From the NCBI RefSeq assembly GCF_001570585.1, contig NZ_BBXF01000004.1, positions 62,001 through 126,000 of the forward strand: a DNA stretch of 64,000 bases. Direction: 5' to 3'. Under the pieces are notes generated by a model, which had not been told where the DNA came from, did no database searches, and worked only from the letters and a program-made list of their open reading frames with translations. Source of the stretch: Herbidospora daliensis (GTDB lineage Bacteria; Actinomycetota; Actinomycetes; Streptosporangiales; Streptosporangiaceae). Below, in pieces: positions 7,710 to 15,696 of this stretch. Numbering within the stretch: position 1 is the stretch's first letter; every line of letters starts with the position of its first letter. Both the position numbers and the translations under genes were made by a program.

Positions 7710-10574
7710 ATGCCGAACCAGTTCGTCCGCCGCCCGATCGCCCGGCGCATCCGCCGGTGGATCCCCCCGACCGAGCCGGTCCCGCCCCCGCTGGCGGCCA
7801 TCACCGGCTCCGGCGGCGTGGTCATCGGCGGGTCGGCGACGATCTCGGCAGCGCACCGGGTCGCGGCAATCACCGGCTCTGGCGGCGTCGTCGTCGGCGG
7901 CACAGCGAACCCTGGCTTCAAGCACGGTCCGCAGGTCCCCTCCAACGTCAGGTTGACGTGGGATTTCGACAACGACGGCGACTTCGACCAGCCGGTCGAG
8001 GACATCACCCCGCTCGTACAGTCCCTCGAAACCTTCACCGGTCGGGACTGGCCCTCCCAGCTCACCGGGTCGGCGTCGGCCGGCCGCCTGCGGGCGATGT
8101 TGAACAACTCGGGGAACTGGTTCAACTACTTCCAGCAGGACTCTCCGCTGAACCAGGACCCGTTCAGCTTGCACACCGGCCGGCTGCTGCGGCTGCGCGT
8201 GTCGGAGGCGACGGACAGCCCGGACTCGACTCTGTTGGCGCGGGATCGGTTTCGGCGTGCGGACTCGACGAGTCTGGGGTTCGAGGAGGAGGGCGCGACG
8301 TGGGTGCAGCCGCTCTCGGACGACTTCCGGATCACGTCGGAGATGGCGGCCGCGACGGGTGAGGGTGATCCGCATCTGGCGGTGGTGGACATCGGCGCGG
8401 CGGATTACTACTTGCAGGCGTTGATCGCGGGTCTGGGGTCGCTGACGAACCGGGTGGGGCTCTGCTACCGGTACGTCGACTCGAACGACTACAGCCTCGC
8501 GGTGATCAGTGCGTCGGCGAAGTCGCTCCAGTTGATCGACGTGGTCAGCGGCGTGGAGAACGGTCGAGGGTCGGTCTCGATCGAGGTCTACTCGGGCGTC
8601 ACCCTCGGCGTGCTGCTCTCCTCGACCAGCGTGACAGCCTACGTGGACGGCATCCCCTACCTGACCGCCACCGCGCCGAACACCAGCTCGACCACGGCGG
8701 GCATCTACGCCCGCTGGGGCAGCACGGACATTCGTCCGGTGTTCGACAACTTCTACGCCTGGGACCGGTTACCTGTCGCTGTCGACGGCATCCTGTGGAC
8801 CGGGGACGTGGCCGACGTGGTGCCGTCGGTGATGCCGGGCCCGCAGCGGGTCGCCTCCCTGTCGGGTGAGGGGTGGCTGGCGAACATGGCCGCGTTGCAG
8901 GTGACGCCGCCGACGAGCATCACGGGGCGGAAGACGGGCCAGCTGCTGGGCGCGGTGCTGGCGGAGTGTCTGCTGCTGCACCCTCCCGGCCCGATCGCGC
9001 CCGGGGATGTGACGACGGGCCCGTTCGCGATGCGGTCGACCACCGCGCGGGCCGTGGCCAGGGCCATCGAGGAGGCGGAGTTCGGGTTCCTGTACGAGTT
9101 GCCGGAGGGCCCGATCGCGTTCGAGTCCCGGTCGGCCCGCGACGCCTCGACGGCCGTGGTGACGTTCTCCGACGAGCCCGGGGCGCAGTTCGGCTACATC
9201 GACGTGACGCCGCAGGACTGGCGGCGCGAGGTCTTCAACCGGGTCGTGGCCGGTGTGTCGCCGTACGCGATCGAGGACGAGGCCGTCCTCTACACCGACC
9301 CCGGCCCGTACGTCCTGGCTGAGGGCGAGTCGGTCACGCTGGCCGCGTCCTACCGGGGCCAGGGCGTGGTGACCGCGTGGACCGGCCACAGCCGCAGCAT
9401 CTCCGCACCGCTCGCACCATCCGGCGTGTCGCTCGCCGGAATTACCACCACGTTCGCCACCGAATTTCAGGTCCCACTGCCCGACGCCACAGACGCCGGA
9501 GACCTGATCCTCGTAGCCGCCCTGATGCGCAACTGGGACGGGAGCACCCCATCAGGCTGGGAGCTCATATCCGCCGAGGGCGACGACGCGCTGCCGATTT
9601 ACATCTACTGCATCTTCGCCCGGGTATGCGATGGAGAAGAAGAACCCGGCGACACTCTCGACCTTGGGATAACCCCCGGCGGCGACCTCAACGGAGTCGC
9701 GCACATCTATCACATCACCGACTGGTACGGCGATATCGACGACGGCATCCAGTGCACGCCGACCCTGTTCAGCCAGGCGGTCAACCCGAACCCTCCGGCG
9801 ATCAGCCCGGCATGGGGGGCCGTCCCCACGCTGTTCATCGCAGTGGGGGGCAGCACGAACCTCGCTTTTTCGGGCACACCGGTGTTGAACAGCTACCCCT
9901 CGTCCTACTCGAACGGCGTGTTCACCCGCCAGCCGTCGTCTGTTCTGGGATGGATCGCGTCGGCGACACGGGTCGGTGTGGCGACGACGGAAAACCCGGG
10001 CACGTTCAGCGTGAACAGCGCCGCCGTGGCCAACTCTGTATTGTCTGTCACGATCGCGGTCCGGGGTTCGACCGCACCCATCCCCGTCACGGGCGAGACC
10101 CCGGCCGGGACGAACGGCACCTTCACCATCGCCTACGACGACGAGATCGGCGGCGACTACCAGTCCCACACCAACATCCAGGTCAGCGGCATCGTCCTCG
10201 CCCCCGGCGACGACATCTCCGTCCAGAGTGACGACGTCGAATCCCAGGAACGCCACCGCTCCATCCGCTCCTACCGCACCAGCAGCGCCCTGTTCGCCAA
10301 CAGCGCCGACGCCCTCGAATACGCCGGACGCGTCCTCACCCGACACTCCACCGACCGGCCCATCGTCGCCATCTCATTCATCGCCACCAAGAGCGCCGCC
10401 TACCGCGCCCAGGCCAAGCTCAGACGCGTCGGCGACCGCATCCGCTTGATCGCCAACTACAACAGCGGCCTCGGCGTCGACCAAGACTTCTTCATCGAAT
10501 CCATCGGCCACGCCTTCTCCGACGGCCTCAGAAAGTGGGTGGTCATATGGGAACTCTCCCCCGCACCACCCTGA
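7710..10574 (+). CDS. large minor tail protein (tail tip / baseplate-like)
   Basis: A 954-residue protein, the largest after the tape measure. Near the N-terminus it has a tandem repeat of about 24 residues, each copy with AAITGSGGVV followed by GG. It then has a WDFDNDGDFD acidic loop (calcium-binding-like), a region with Trp-rich beta blocks (residues ~160-340, laminin-G-like by appearance), and a C-terminal part that alternates short beta and charged segments. Size and position match the tail-hub or central-fibre proteins that contact the host. No lytic motif is seen. Confidence 0.65.
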   Translation: MPNQFVRRPIARRIRRWIPPTEPVPPPLAAITGSGGVVIGGSATISAAHRVAAITGSGGVVVGGTANPGFKHGPQVPSNVRLTWDFDNDGDFDQPVEDITPLVQSLETFTGRDWPSQLTGSASAGRLRAMLNNSGNWFNYFQQDSPLNQDPFSLHTGRLLRLRVSEATDSPDSTLLARDRFRRADSTSLGFEEEGATWVQPLSDDFRITSEMAAATGEGDPHLAVVDIGAADYYLQALIAGLGSLTNRVGLCYRYVDSNDYSLAVISASAKSLQLIDVVSGVENGRGSVSIEVYSGVTLGVLLSSTSVTAYVDGIPYLTATAPNTSSTTAGIYARWGSTDIRPVFDNFYAWDRLPVAVDGILWTGDVADVVPSVMPGPQRVASLSGEGWLANMAALQVTPPTSITGRKTGQLLGAVLAECLLLHPPGPIAPGDVTTGPFAMRSTTARAVARAIEEAEFGFLYELPEGPIAFESRSARDASTAVVTFSDEPGAQFGYIDVTPQDWRREVFNRVVAGVSPYAIEDEAVLYTDPGPYVLAEGESVTLAASYRGQGVVTAWTGHSRSISAPLAPSGVSLAGITTTFATEFQVPLPDATDAGDLILVAALMRNWDGSTPSGWELISAEGDDALPIYIYCIFARVCDGEEEPGDTLDLGITPGGDLNGVAHIYHITDWYGDIDDGIQCTPTLFSQAVNPNPPAISPAWGAVPTLFIAVGGSTNLAFSGTPVLNSYPSSYSNGVFTRQPSSVLGWIASATRVGVATTENPGTFSVNSAAVANSVLSVTIAVRGSTAPIPVTGETPAGTNGTFTIAYDDEIGGDYQSHTNIQVSGIVLAPGDDISVQSDDVESQERHRSIRSYRTSSALFANSADALEYAGRVLTRHSTDRPIVAISFIATKSAAYRAQAKLRRVGDRIRLIANYNSGLGVDQDFFIESIGHAFSDGLRKWVVIWELSPAPP

Positions 10575-10640
10575 CCCGGGCCCTGCCCCCGCCCGACCAC
10601 CCAGCACCACCCGCGCCAGCTGAAGGGGGACCCACCAGCC

Positions 10641-10937
10641 ATGACCGGCATCGAACTCGTGGACGTCTTCGTCGTCGTCGGCATCATCGGCGGCGCCATC
10701 GCCCTGCTCTGGAAAGGAGGGACGTGGCTCATGCGCATCATCCGACGGATACAGGACTTCCTCGACGACTGGAACGGCGAACCAGCACGTCCCGGAGTGC
10801 CCGCCCGCCCCGGCTTCCCCGAGCGGATCGCCGCCCTCGAAGCCGAGTCAGCCCAGGTCGCCACGACCGTGGAGGCCGTGTCCACCCGGCTCACCCGCGT
10901 AGAACGAAAGATCGACACCGCCGGAGGCACAGCATGA
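10641..10937 (+). CDS. small membrane protein with C-terminal coiled coil (holin- or spanin-like position)
   Basis: A 98-residue protein with one N-terminal transmembrane helix (VDVFVVVGIIGGAIALLW, about residues 7-24), a Pro-rich hinge, and a helical heptad tail (RIAALEAESAQVATTVEAVS). It lies just upstream of the endolysin, so a role in lysis, as a holin-like or membrane-tether protein, is plausible. A tail-associated membrane protein is the alternative. Its start has AAGGGGGACC upstream, and its stop overlaps the next ATG. Confidence 0.6.
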   Translation: MTGIELVDVFVVVGIIGGAIALLWKGGTWLMRIIRRIQDFLDDWNGEPARPGVPARPGFPERIAALEAESAQVATTVEAVSTRLTRVERKIDTAGGTA

Positions 10938-11065
10938 CCCACCCCCTCCCGCCGACCCCCTACGAAGGTGCCGGCCTCACCCCCGAAGACCCGCCCCAGG
11001 ACGACCTCCCCCAGGCGCCCGGCTCCGCAGTGATCGAGGAAGACGATGGCGAAGAAACGAGCTGA
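10934..11065 (+). CDS. 43-residue acidic, Pro-rich small protein
   Basis: The frame from ATG 10934 overlaps the previous gene by four bases (ATGA) and the endolysin start by 20 bases. The product is rich in Pro, Asp and Glu (ends IEEDDGEETS) and probably unstructured. Tight coupling on both sides argues it is translated. Function is unknown; it may serve mainly to couple translation. Confidence 0.5.
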   Translation: MTHPLPPTPYEGAGLTPEDPPQDDLPQAPGSAVIEEDDGEETS

Positions 11066-11780
11066 CCAAGCCCTCCTCGACGTGCTCCGCGGCGAGCTCG
11101 GCTACCGCGAACGCCCCGACGGCTCAACGAAGTTCGCCGAGTGGTGGTCCGACCGCCACAACAAGCCCGCGGTGTGGCGGCGGGCGGCCTGGTGCGACAT
11201 GTTCATCTCGTGGGGCGCGGCCCGGGTCGGCCTCACCGATGTTGTCGGCGACTCGGCATGGACGCCCGGCCACGCTGCCTGGTTCGCCGCCCGCGACCAG
11301 TGGGGCCTGGTCCCGCGCGTGGGCGCGGTCGTGTTCTTCGACTGGGCCGGCACGAAGAACATCCCCGCGATCGACCACGTCGGCGTCGTCGAGGCCGTGC
11401 GCGGTTCGACCATCGTCACCATCGAGGGCAACACGCTGAACGCCGTCATGCGCCGCGAGAGGTCCATGTCCACGATCGCCGGGTTCGGCTACCCGGCCTA
11501 CCTCAACCTGCCCGCTGCGGCGGCGAAGCCGTCATCGAACTGGACGGAGGACCTCGTGAAGACGTTCCCCCTCATCAAGCCCGGCGCCAAGGGATGGGAC
11601 GTGAAGACCGTGGCTGGCCTGCTGGCCGCCCGGGACTACGCGATCCCCGAGGGTGTCGATGACACCGTCTACTCGCCGCCGTTCGTGGCCCGGGTGAAGG
11701 AGTTCCAGCGCGCGGCCGGGCTCAAGGAAGACGGCGAGGTCGGCCCGAAGACGCTGGCCAAGCTGCTGCGGGTGGCGTAG
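11046..11780 (+). CDS. endolysin: CHAP amidase/peptidase plus peptidoglycan-binding domain
   Basis: A 244-residue cell-wall hydrolase for phage release. The N-terminal CHAP domain shows WCDMFISWGA with catalytic Cys50, IDHVGVV with His111, and IEGN (Glu127/Asn129) as the third polar residue. From about residue 170 a PG_binding_1 domain follows (IKPGAKGWDVKTVAGLL ... DGEVGPKTLAKL). There is no signal peptide, as expected for a holin-dependent lysin. It sits between a membrane protein and the fibre and holin genes. Length and domain order are typical of actinophage lysins. Confidence 0.9.
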   Translation: MAKKRADQALLDVLRGELGYRERPDGSTKFAEWWSDRHNKPAVWRRAAWCDMFISWGAARVGLTDVVGDSAWTPGHAAWFAARDQWGLVPRVGAVVFFDWAGTKNIPAIDHVGVVEAVRGSTIVTIEGNTLNAVMRRERSMSTIAGFGYPAYLNLPAAAAKPSSNWTEDLVKTFPLIKPGAKGWDVKTVAGLLAARDYAIPEGVDDTVYSPPFVARVKEFQRAAGLKEDGEVGPKTLAKLLRVA

Positions 11781-11782
11781 CC

Positions 11783-13180
11783 GTGGCGCTGCCCGCCGGC
11801 GTTTCGTCGGTCACGGTCTCGGGGCGGTTCATCCGCGGTGATGGTCAGCCGTGCCGAGGCAAGGTCACCTTTACGCCGAGCAGGACGCTGACGGGGCCGG
11901 GCACGACCCCGCCGGTGGTGATGCCTCCGGCGCCGGTCGTCGCCCTGCTCAACACCTCGGGCGCGTTCTCGGTGGTGCTGGCGGCTACGGATGACGCTGA
12001 TCTGGAGCCGACGCCGTGGACGTACGCGGTGGTGGAGGAGATCACGGGCCAGGCGCCGCGGTTCTACTCGATCGAGCTGCCGGCGTCGCCGAGCACGGTG
12101 GATCTAGCCGACCTCGCCCCGGTGGCCGAGCCGGAGGACGTGGAGACGTACGACCAGCGGTATCTGCGGGTGGCCGGCGGGACGATGGCGGGCGCGCTCA
12201 CCCTGTCCGGCCCGCCCACGCAGAGCCTGCACGCGGCGACGAAGGCGTACGTGGACGCGTCGGCGGGCGGGGGTGAGGGTGGTGCGGTTGCGTCGGTGAA
12301 TGGGCAGACGGGTGTGGTCGAGCTCGATGCCGGGGATGTGTCCGCTGATCCTGCGGGTACGGCCGCGTCGGCGGTGTCGGCCCACGCCGGCGACACGACT
12401 GACGTGCATGGGATCGCGAACACGGCGGCCTTGGAGACGACGAGCGGGGCGACGGCGAAGGTGTCGGCGCACGCGGGTGCGTCGGACCCGCATGGGGATC
12501 GGGCGAACGCGGCGTCGCTTTATCTGCCGAAGGCGTACACGGCCAGCGTCGAGCCTGCCGCGCCGGTCGCTGAGTGGCACGTCAACTACGAGACCGACCC
12601 GTCGGATAGCCCCGACCTGTTCCGGATCTTCAACAACGGGGTCAAGAAGACCTGGTGGAACGAGAACGGGTCGGTCCGGGGTGAGGCCGCGAAGATCGAC
12701 GAGGCTGCGGCCCGCTGGTACGGCCTGTCGGGGCAGACCGCCGACATCTGGCAGGTGCTCGACACCCGAACGAACGCGGCCGTGCTGGCCTGCGTGAAGC
12801 CGAACGGGAACCTCGTCATCACCGGGAGCTTCCAGGGCGCGAACGGCGCGTGGACAGTCCTGACCTCGAATGACGGGGACTACACCGCCGTCGACGCCAA
12901 CCACGCCGAGTGGCAGCCCGCCGTTCGGCTGGTGGGCCCGGCGAATGAGACGGTGCAGATGAGGGGCCGTTTCACGGTCACGAACACCGTGTTGAACGAC
13001 GTGATGACGGTGCTGCCGTCGCAGTTCCGGCCGTCGAAGACGGTCCGGATCTCGCTCGCGAACGGGCAGTCGACGGCGATTCACGGGTTCATCGACACGT
13101 CCGGCAACGTGACGATCGGCCGGGCGGTGACGTCGGCTGGGTGGTTGTCCTTGGACGGGGTGCAGTTCTCTCGGGTTTAG
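11783..13180 (+). CDS. tail fibre / receptor-binding protein
   Basis: A 465-residue protein from GTG 11783. The N-terminal ~120 residues form a beta domain beginning VSSVTVSGRFIRGDGQPCRG. Next come a short YLRVAGGTMAGALTLSGPP block and VASVNGQTGVVELDAGDV, both recurrent in phage fibre proteins, then two His-containing repeats (DVHGIANTAALE and DPHGDRANAASL). The C-terminal ~200 residues are beta-rich and likely form the trimeric tip that meets the host surface. It follows the endolysin closely and precedes the holin. Confidence 0.8.
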   Translation: MALPAGVSSVTVSGRFIRGDGQPCRGKVTFTPSRTLTGPGTTPPVVMPPAPVVALLNTSGAFSVVLAATDDADLEPTPWTYAVVEEITGQAPRFYSIELPASPSTVDLADLAPVAEPEDVETYDQRYLRVAGGTMAGALTLSGPPTQSLHAATKAYVDASAGGGEGGAVASVNGQTGVVELDAGDVSADPAGTAASAVSAHAGDTTDVHGIANTAALETTSGATAKVSAHAGASDPHGDRANAASLYLPKAYTASVEPAAPVAEWHVNYETDPSDSPDLFRIFNNGVKKTWWNENGSVRGEAAKIDEAAARWYGLSGQTADIWQVLDTRTNAAVLACVKPNGNLVITGSFQGANGAWTVLTSNDGDYTAVDANHAEWQPAVRLVGPANETVQMRGRFTVTNTVLNDVMTVLPSQFRPSKTVRISLANGQSTAIHGFIDTSGNVTIGRAVTSAGWLSLDGVQFSRV

Positions 13181-13222
13181 TCGTCCCCGCCGGTCCACGG
13201 CGGGCTGCTCCAAGGAGGGGCA

Positions 13223-13459
13223 ATGGCAAGGAAGCTGGTGTCTGGCCTGTTCTGGGTCGATGCGGTCGAGCGGACGGTGGGCGCTGCGGCGTCGGCGTCG
13301 CTGGCGCTGCTGACGGCGAACGGCCTGGGTGTGCTGGATGTGGACTGGGGCGCGATCGGGTCGGTGGCGGGTATGGCGGCGATCGTCAGCCTGTTGAAGT
13401 CGCTGGTGGCGGGTTCGACTGGCGACCCGGAGACGGCGGGGTTCACGACCGGCCGGTAG
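13223..13459 (+). CDS. holin, small class (r1t-like)
   Basis: A 78-residue membrane protein with AAGGAGGGG before ATG 13223. Two hydrophobic stretches (about residues 19-34 and 44-62), a short charged N-terminus (MARKLVSGLFW) and a polar C-terminus match small class II holins such as the r1t family found in many actinophages. Holins open the membrane so the endolysin can reach the wall. It is the last gene of the late operon on this strand. Confidence 0.8.
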   Translation: MARKLVSGLFWVDAVERTVGAAASASLALLTANGLGVLDVDWGAIGSVAGMAAIVSLLKSLVAGSTGDPETAGFTTGR

Positions 13460-13539
13460 TGGTTCGTGCTGGTCCTGAGAGCCAGCACGTGGTGGGTGGC
13501 CCTGGTCTCGGCGCGGACCGGGGCCGCTCGCGTGTGCAG

Positions 13540-14031
13540 CTACGTCGAGAGGACGCGGATGTTGAAGGGGCCGTACCTCCGGTTGAGCTCCCTCCAACTC
13601 AAGGGGTTCCGCCGCCTCGCATTGTTGGTGCAGTGCCAGTGCCGTCCCGTCCGCTCCCACGTCAGGTTCTGCGCAGGTAGGTGGACGACGGCCCCGTCGG
13701 GTGGCTCCGACTCTGCCTTCAGCCGTAGTCCCTTGGCGGGGAGTGCGGTCAGGTACCACGGGCTGGCCAAGTAGGCGGCAGCCTCTGGGCTGCTCATGTG
13801 GTGGAGGCTGGAGTTGCACCGGTTGCAGAGCAGGCCCCGGACGGCCCAGTCGCCGACGACACTCTCGTGGTCGATGAAGAGCCCCATCGGCGCGGTGTCG
13901 GCCGCGATCCCGCAGACGCCGCATCGCCCGTGGTGGTGGGCGACCAAGGCGTCGTAGTCCTCACAGGTGAGCTGGTACTTCCGATGGGTGCAGGTCTTCG
14001 AGGTCGGCCCCTTGTGCCCGCGTAAGGTCAC
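13540..14031 (-). CDS. HNH / recombination endonuclease VII-like protein
   Basis: A 163-residue nuclease of the endonuclease VII type. It has a zinc pair CGVC, then FIDHE with the catalytic Asp-His, and LLCNRCNSSLHH with the second CxxC pair and an HNH-type Asn. Phage members resolve branched DNA before packaging or act as homing nucleases. The C-terminal ~60 residues (AQNLTWERTGRHWHC onward) form an extra basic module. It is transcribed opposite to the late genes and overlaps the upstream small HTH gene by four bases. Confidence 0.8.
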   Translation of the reverse strand: MTLRGHKGPTSKTCTHRKYQLTCEDYDALVAHHHGRCGVCGIAADTAPMGLFIDHESVVGDWAVRGLLCNRCNSSLHHMSSPEAAAYLASPWYLTALPAKGLRLKAESEPPDGAVVHLPAQNLTWERTGRHWHCTNNARRRNPLSWRELNRRYGPFNIRVLST

Positions 14032-14267
14032 TGGCCGCTGCTCCGCTGGGCGCGGGCCTGCCTGACCGCCTCGCGCGCCTCGGGGTTGAGCGCCTGTCGC
14101 ATCGCCTCGCGGCTCATGCCGGTGATGCGGACGAGGTCGGCCTGTTTGCGCCCGGAGGTGATGGCGTCGCGGAGCCGCTGGTCGCGCTGGTTCATGGCGA
14201 GCTCAAGGGCGGCGTCGTAGTCGGTCGCGATGGCGCGGATCTCGTCGTCGGTCATGGGTTCGGTCAT
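14028..14267 (-). CDS. small helix-turn-helix regulator
   Basis: A 79-residue protein whose C-terminal half (KQADLVRITGMSREAMRQALNPEAREA) looks like a helix-turn-helix. It overlaps the endonuclease gene by ATGA and is divergent from the gene at 14387 across a cluster of TTAGGCCTAA palindromes, so it is a candidate repressor of that region. Two starts are possible (MTEP at 14267 or MTDD four codons later). This may be one arm of a lysogeny or copy-control switch; that is inference from arrangement. Confidence 0.6.
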   Translation of the reverse strand: MTEPMTDDEIRAIATDYDAALELAMNQRDQRLRDAITSGRKQADLVRITGMSREAMRQALNPEAREAVRQARAQRSSGQ

Positions 14268-14287
14268 GACTCAAGTTTGCCATTCCT

Positions 14288-14344
14288 GTTAGGCCATGTC
14301 TATTAGGCCTAACGTGCTTGACTGCCCAACGCGTTAGGCCTAAC
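14288..14344. promoter_or_regulatory. operator cluster of TTAGGCCTAA palindromes
   Basis: Between two divergent HTH genes lie two perfect 10-bp palindromes TTAGGCCTAA at 14303-14312 and 14334-14343 (the second extended to GTTAGGCCTAAC) and a half site GTTAGGCC at 14288-14295. The full sites start 31 bp apart, close to three helical turns, so bound dimers would lie on one face of the DNA. This is a typical layout for an autoregulated phage or plasmid switch. Confidence 0.75.
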
Positions 14345-14386
14345 GTGGTGGGCAACAGCAAAGCGCAAAACAGGGAGCGAAATTAG

Positions 14387-14743
14387 ATGGAGATCACCGT
14401 CACCACCCGCGAAGCAGCTTCGGCCGCCGGGGTCTCCATCCGCACCATCCAGCGCCGCGCCAAGGCAGGCAAGCTCAACGCCACCAAGCGCGACGGCCGC
14501 TGGGTCATCACCCTGAACGTCGCCGACGACTACAAGCCCGCCCAGATCGAGAAGGCCCGCGAGCTGCTCGAGCAGAACGGCCTCTCCACCACCGGCAAGC
14601 CCGGCATCTGGGTCGCCATCTCGAGCGACGGCGAGACCTACTACTCGGTCACCCCCGAGGGGTGCGGATGCTACGCGGGGCTGAAGGGCACCCGCTGCTA
14701 CCACCGCTTGGGCGCGCAGGTCGGCGCAGCTATCGCCGCCTGA
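14387..14743 (+). CDS. HTH protein with C-terminal SWIM-like zinc motif
   Basis: A 118-residue protein. The first ~45 residues (TTREAASAAGVSIRTIQRRA ... ATKRDGRWVI) resemble a MerR/excisionase-type winged helix. The end carries CGC, eight residues, then CYH, fitting the SWIM zinc-finger pattern CxC...CxH. AGGGAG precedes ATG 14387. It faces the TTAGGCCTAA operators and could be an excisionase or early activator. A MerR-like HTH joined to a SWIM motif is unusual. Confidence 0.65.
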   Translation: MEITVTTREAASAAGVSIRTIQRRAKAGKLNATKRDGRWVITLNVADDYKPAQIEKARELLEQNGLSTTGKPGIWVAISSDGETYYSVTPEGCGCYAGLKGTRCYHRLGAQVGAAIAA

Positions 14744-14840
14744 CCAGCACCCCAACGGGTGATCACTCCCCGCATGTGCACCACACCACCACGTAGCGCG
14801 TCTAACCGGCGACCTGACACCACCCGCCGCCGGAGCCCCC

Positions 14841-15482
14841 ATGCGCCCCACCACCCTCGCCCTGGTCCTCCTCGCCGCTGCCGCATGCGCCCCCGCCGCC
14901 GAGAGCCCACAACCAGCCGACCCGCCAGCGTTACCCATCGCGGCCACCAGCTCGGCCACGCCGACGCCGACGCCCACCGCGTCACCCGGGCCGACCTTCG
15001 CGAAGTCCGAGGCCCGCTACATCGCCGACATCCGTGAAGCCCTCGCCGACTACATCGCCGAATACGGCGACATCAGCGACACCGCCTACCTCGACCAGGG
15101 CTACGACTGGTGCCGCCAGCCGCCCACCGTCGAGGCGATCCTGGCGGGCGCCGACAAGAACCAGGGCGACGAGTGGAAGGCGACGATCACCCACCTGTGC
15201 CCGCAGTACCTGCCGGTGTGGCGTGAGGCGCAGCAGGCGATGAAGAAGGCGCGCGAGACGTTCGACGACGGCGTCTACACGGTAGGCGAGGACTTCCCGG
15301 CCGGCACGTACAAGACGACGGGCGGGCGGGTGACGCGCTGCTATTGGGAGCGGTCGACGCCGGGCGGGGAGACGATCGCGAACGAGTTCGTGACGAACGC
15401 GCCGAAGGGCGTGAAGGTGACGGTCCGGGAGGGTGAGGGGTTCACGTCGCGGCGGTGTGGGACGTGGATCAAGGTCGGATGA
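14841..15482 (+). CDS. element-encoded lipoprotein
   Basis: A 213-residue secreted lipoprotein. It has a short signal peptide ending LLAAAAC with the lipid-accepting Cys16, a Pro/Thr-rich spacer (TPTPTPTASPGP), a helical Cys-containing domain (residues ~50-130), and a C-terminal beta domain beginning YTVGEDFPAGTYKTTG, a module found in many actinobacterial lipoproteins. Surface lipoproteins on phages often block infection by related phages; that role is only a suggestion. It is followed at once by an inverted repeat. Confidence 0.7.
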   Translation: MRPTTLALVLLAAAACAPAAESPQPADPPALPIAATSSATPTPTPTASPGPTFAKSEARYIADIREALADYIAEYGDISDTAYLDQGYDWCRQPPTVEAILAGADKNQGDEWKATITHLCPQYLPVWREAQQAMKKARETFDDGVYTVGEDFPAGTYKTTGGRVTRCYWERSTPGGETIANEFVTNAPKGVKVTVREGEGFTSRRCGTWIKVG

Positions 15483-15486
15483 TCTT

Positions 15487-15510
15487 CCAACATAATCTGA
15501 GTTATGTTGG
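15487..15510. repeat. perfect 9-bp inverted repeat after the lipoprotein gene
   Basis: CCAACATAA at 15487-15495 pairs with TTATGTTGG at 15502-15510 across a 6-base loop. It lies five bases past the lipoprotein stop and contains the ATG of a possible 41-residue gene. It could be a terminator or a protein-binding operator. It lacks a clear U-run. Confidence 0.6.
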
Positions 15511-15629
15511 GGGCGCTGGCGCAGATCATCGGTTCATCGGACGATCCGATGTGGGAGCTGGACGCCCCGACCGATAAAGACGAGGAGGCAACTATTTCCA
15601 GTTTGGAAATAGTTGCCCGGCCAACCTGA
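15504..15629 (+). CDS. possible 41-residue small protein (leaderless)
   Basis: The frame begins MLGALAQIIGSSDDPMWELD and ends at TGA 15627-15629. The product is acidic with a hydrophobic N-terminal helix. Its ATG lies inside an inverted repeat, without a ribosome site, so it would have to be leaderless or coupled. A perfect hairpin (15588-15616) sits inside the frame. It may not be a gene. Confidence 0.3.
   Translation: MLGALAQIIGSSDDPMWELDAPTDKDEEATISSLEIVARPT
15588..15616. repeat. perfect 13-bp hairpin, A/T-rich
   Basis: GCAACTATTTCCA and TGGAAATAGTTGC pair perfectly around a 3-base GTT loop. GAGGAGG immediately precedes it at 15582-15588. The stem is far richer in A/T than its surroundings and has no U-run, so an operator, recombination site or mRNA structure seems as likely as a terminator. 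Confidence 0.65.
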
Positions 15630-15696
15630 GCGGTCAGTCCGCCGCAGGCGCATGAGGGCGCACTGGCGCACAGCTTCGCGAACTATTAGGGATTTC

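Noticed and set aside
12104-13924. A 606-codon minus-strand frame across fibre and holin genes
   Set aside because: The product is Arg/His/Pro-rich noise; the plus-strand fibre and holin have clear features.
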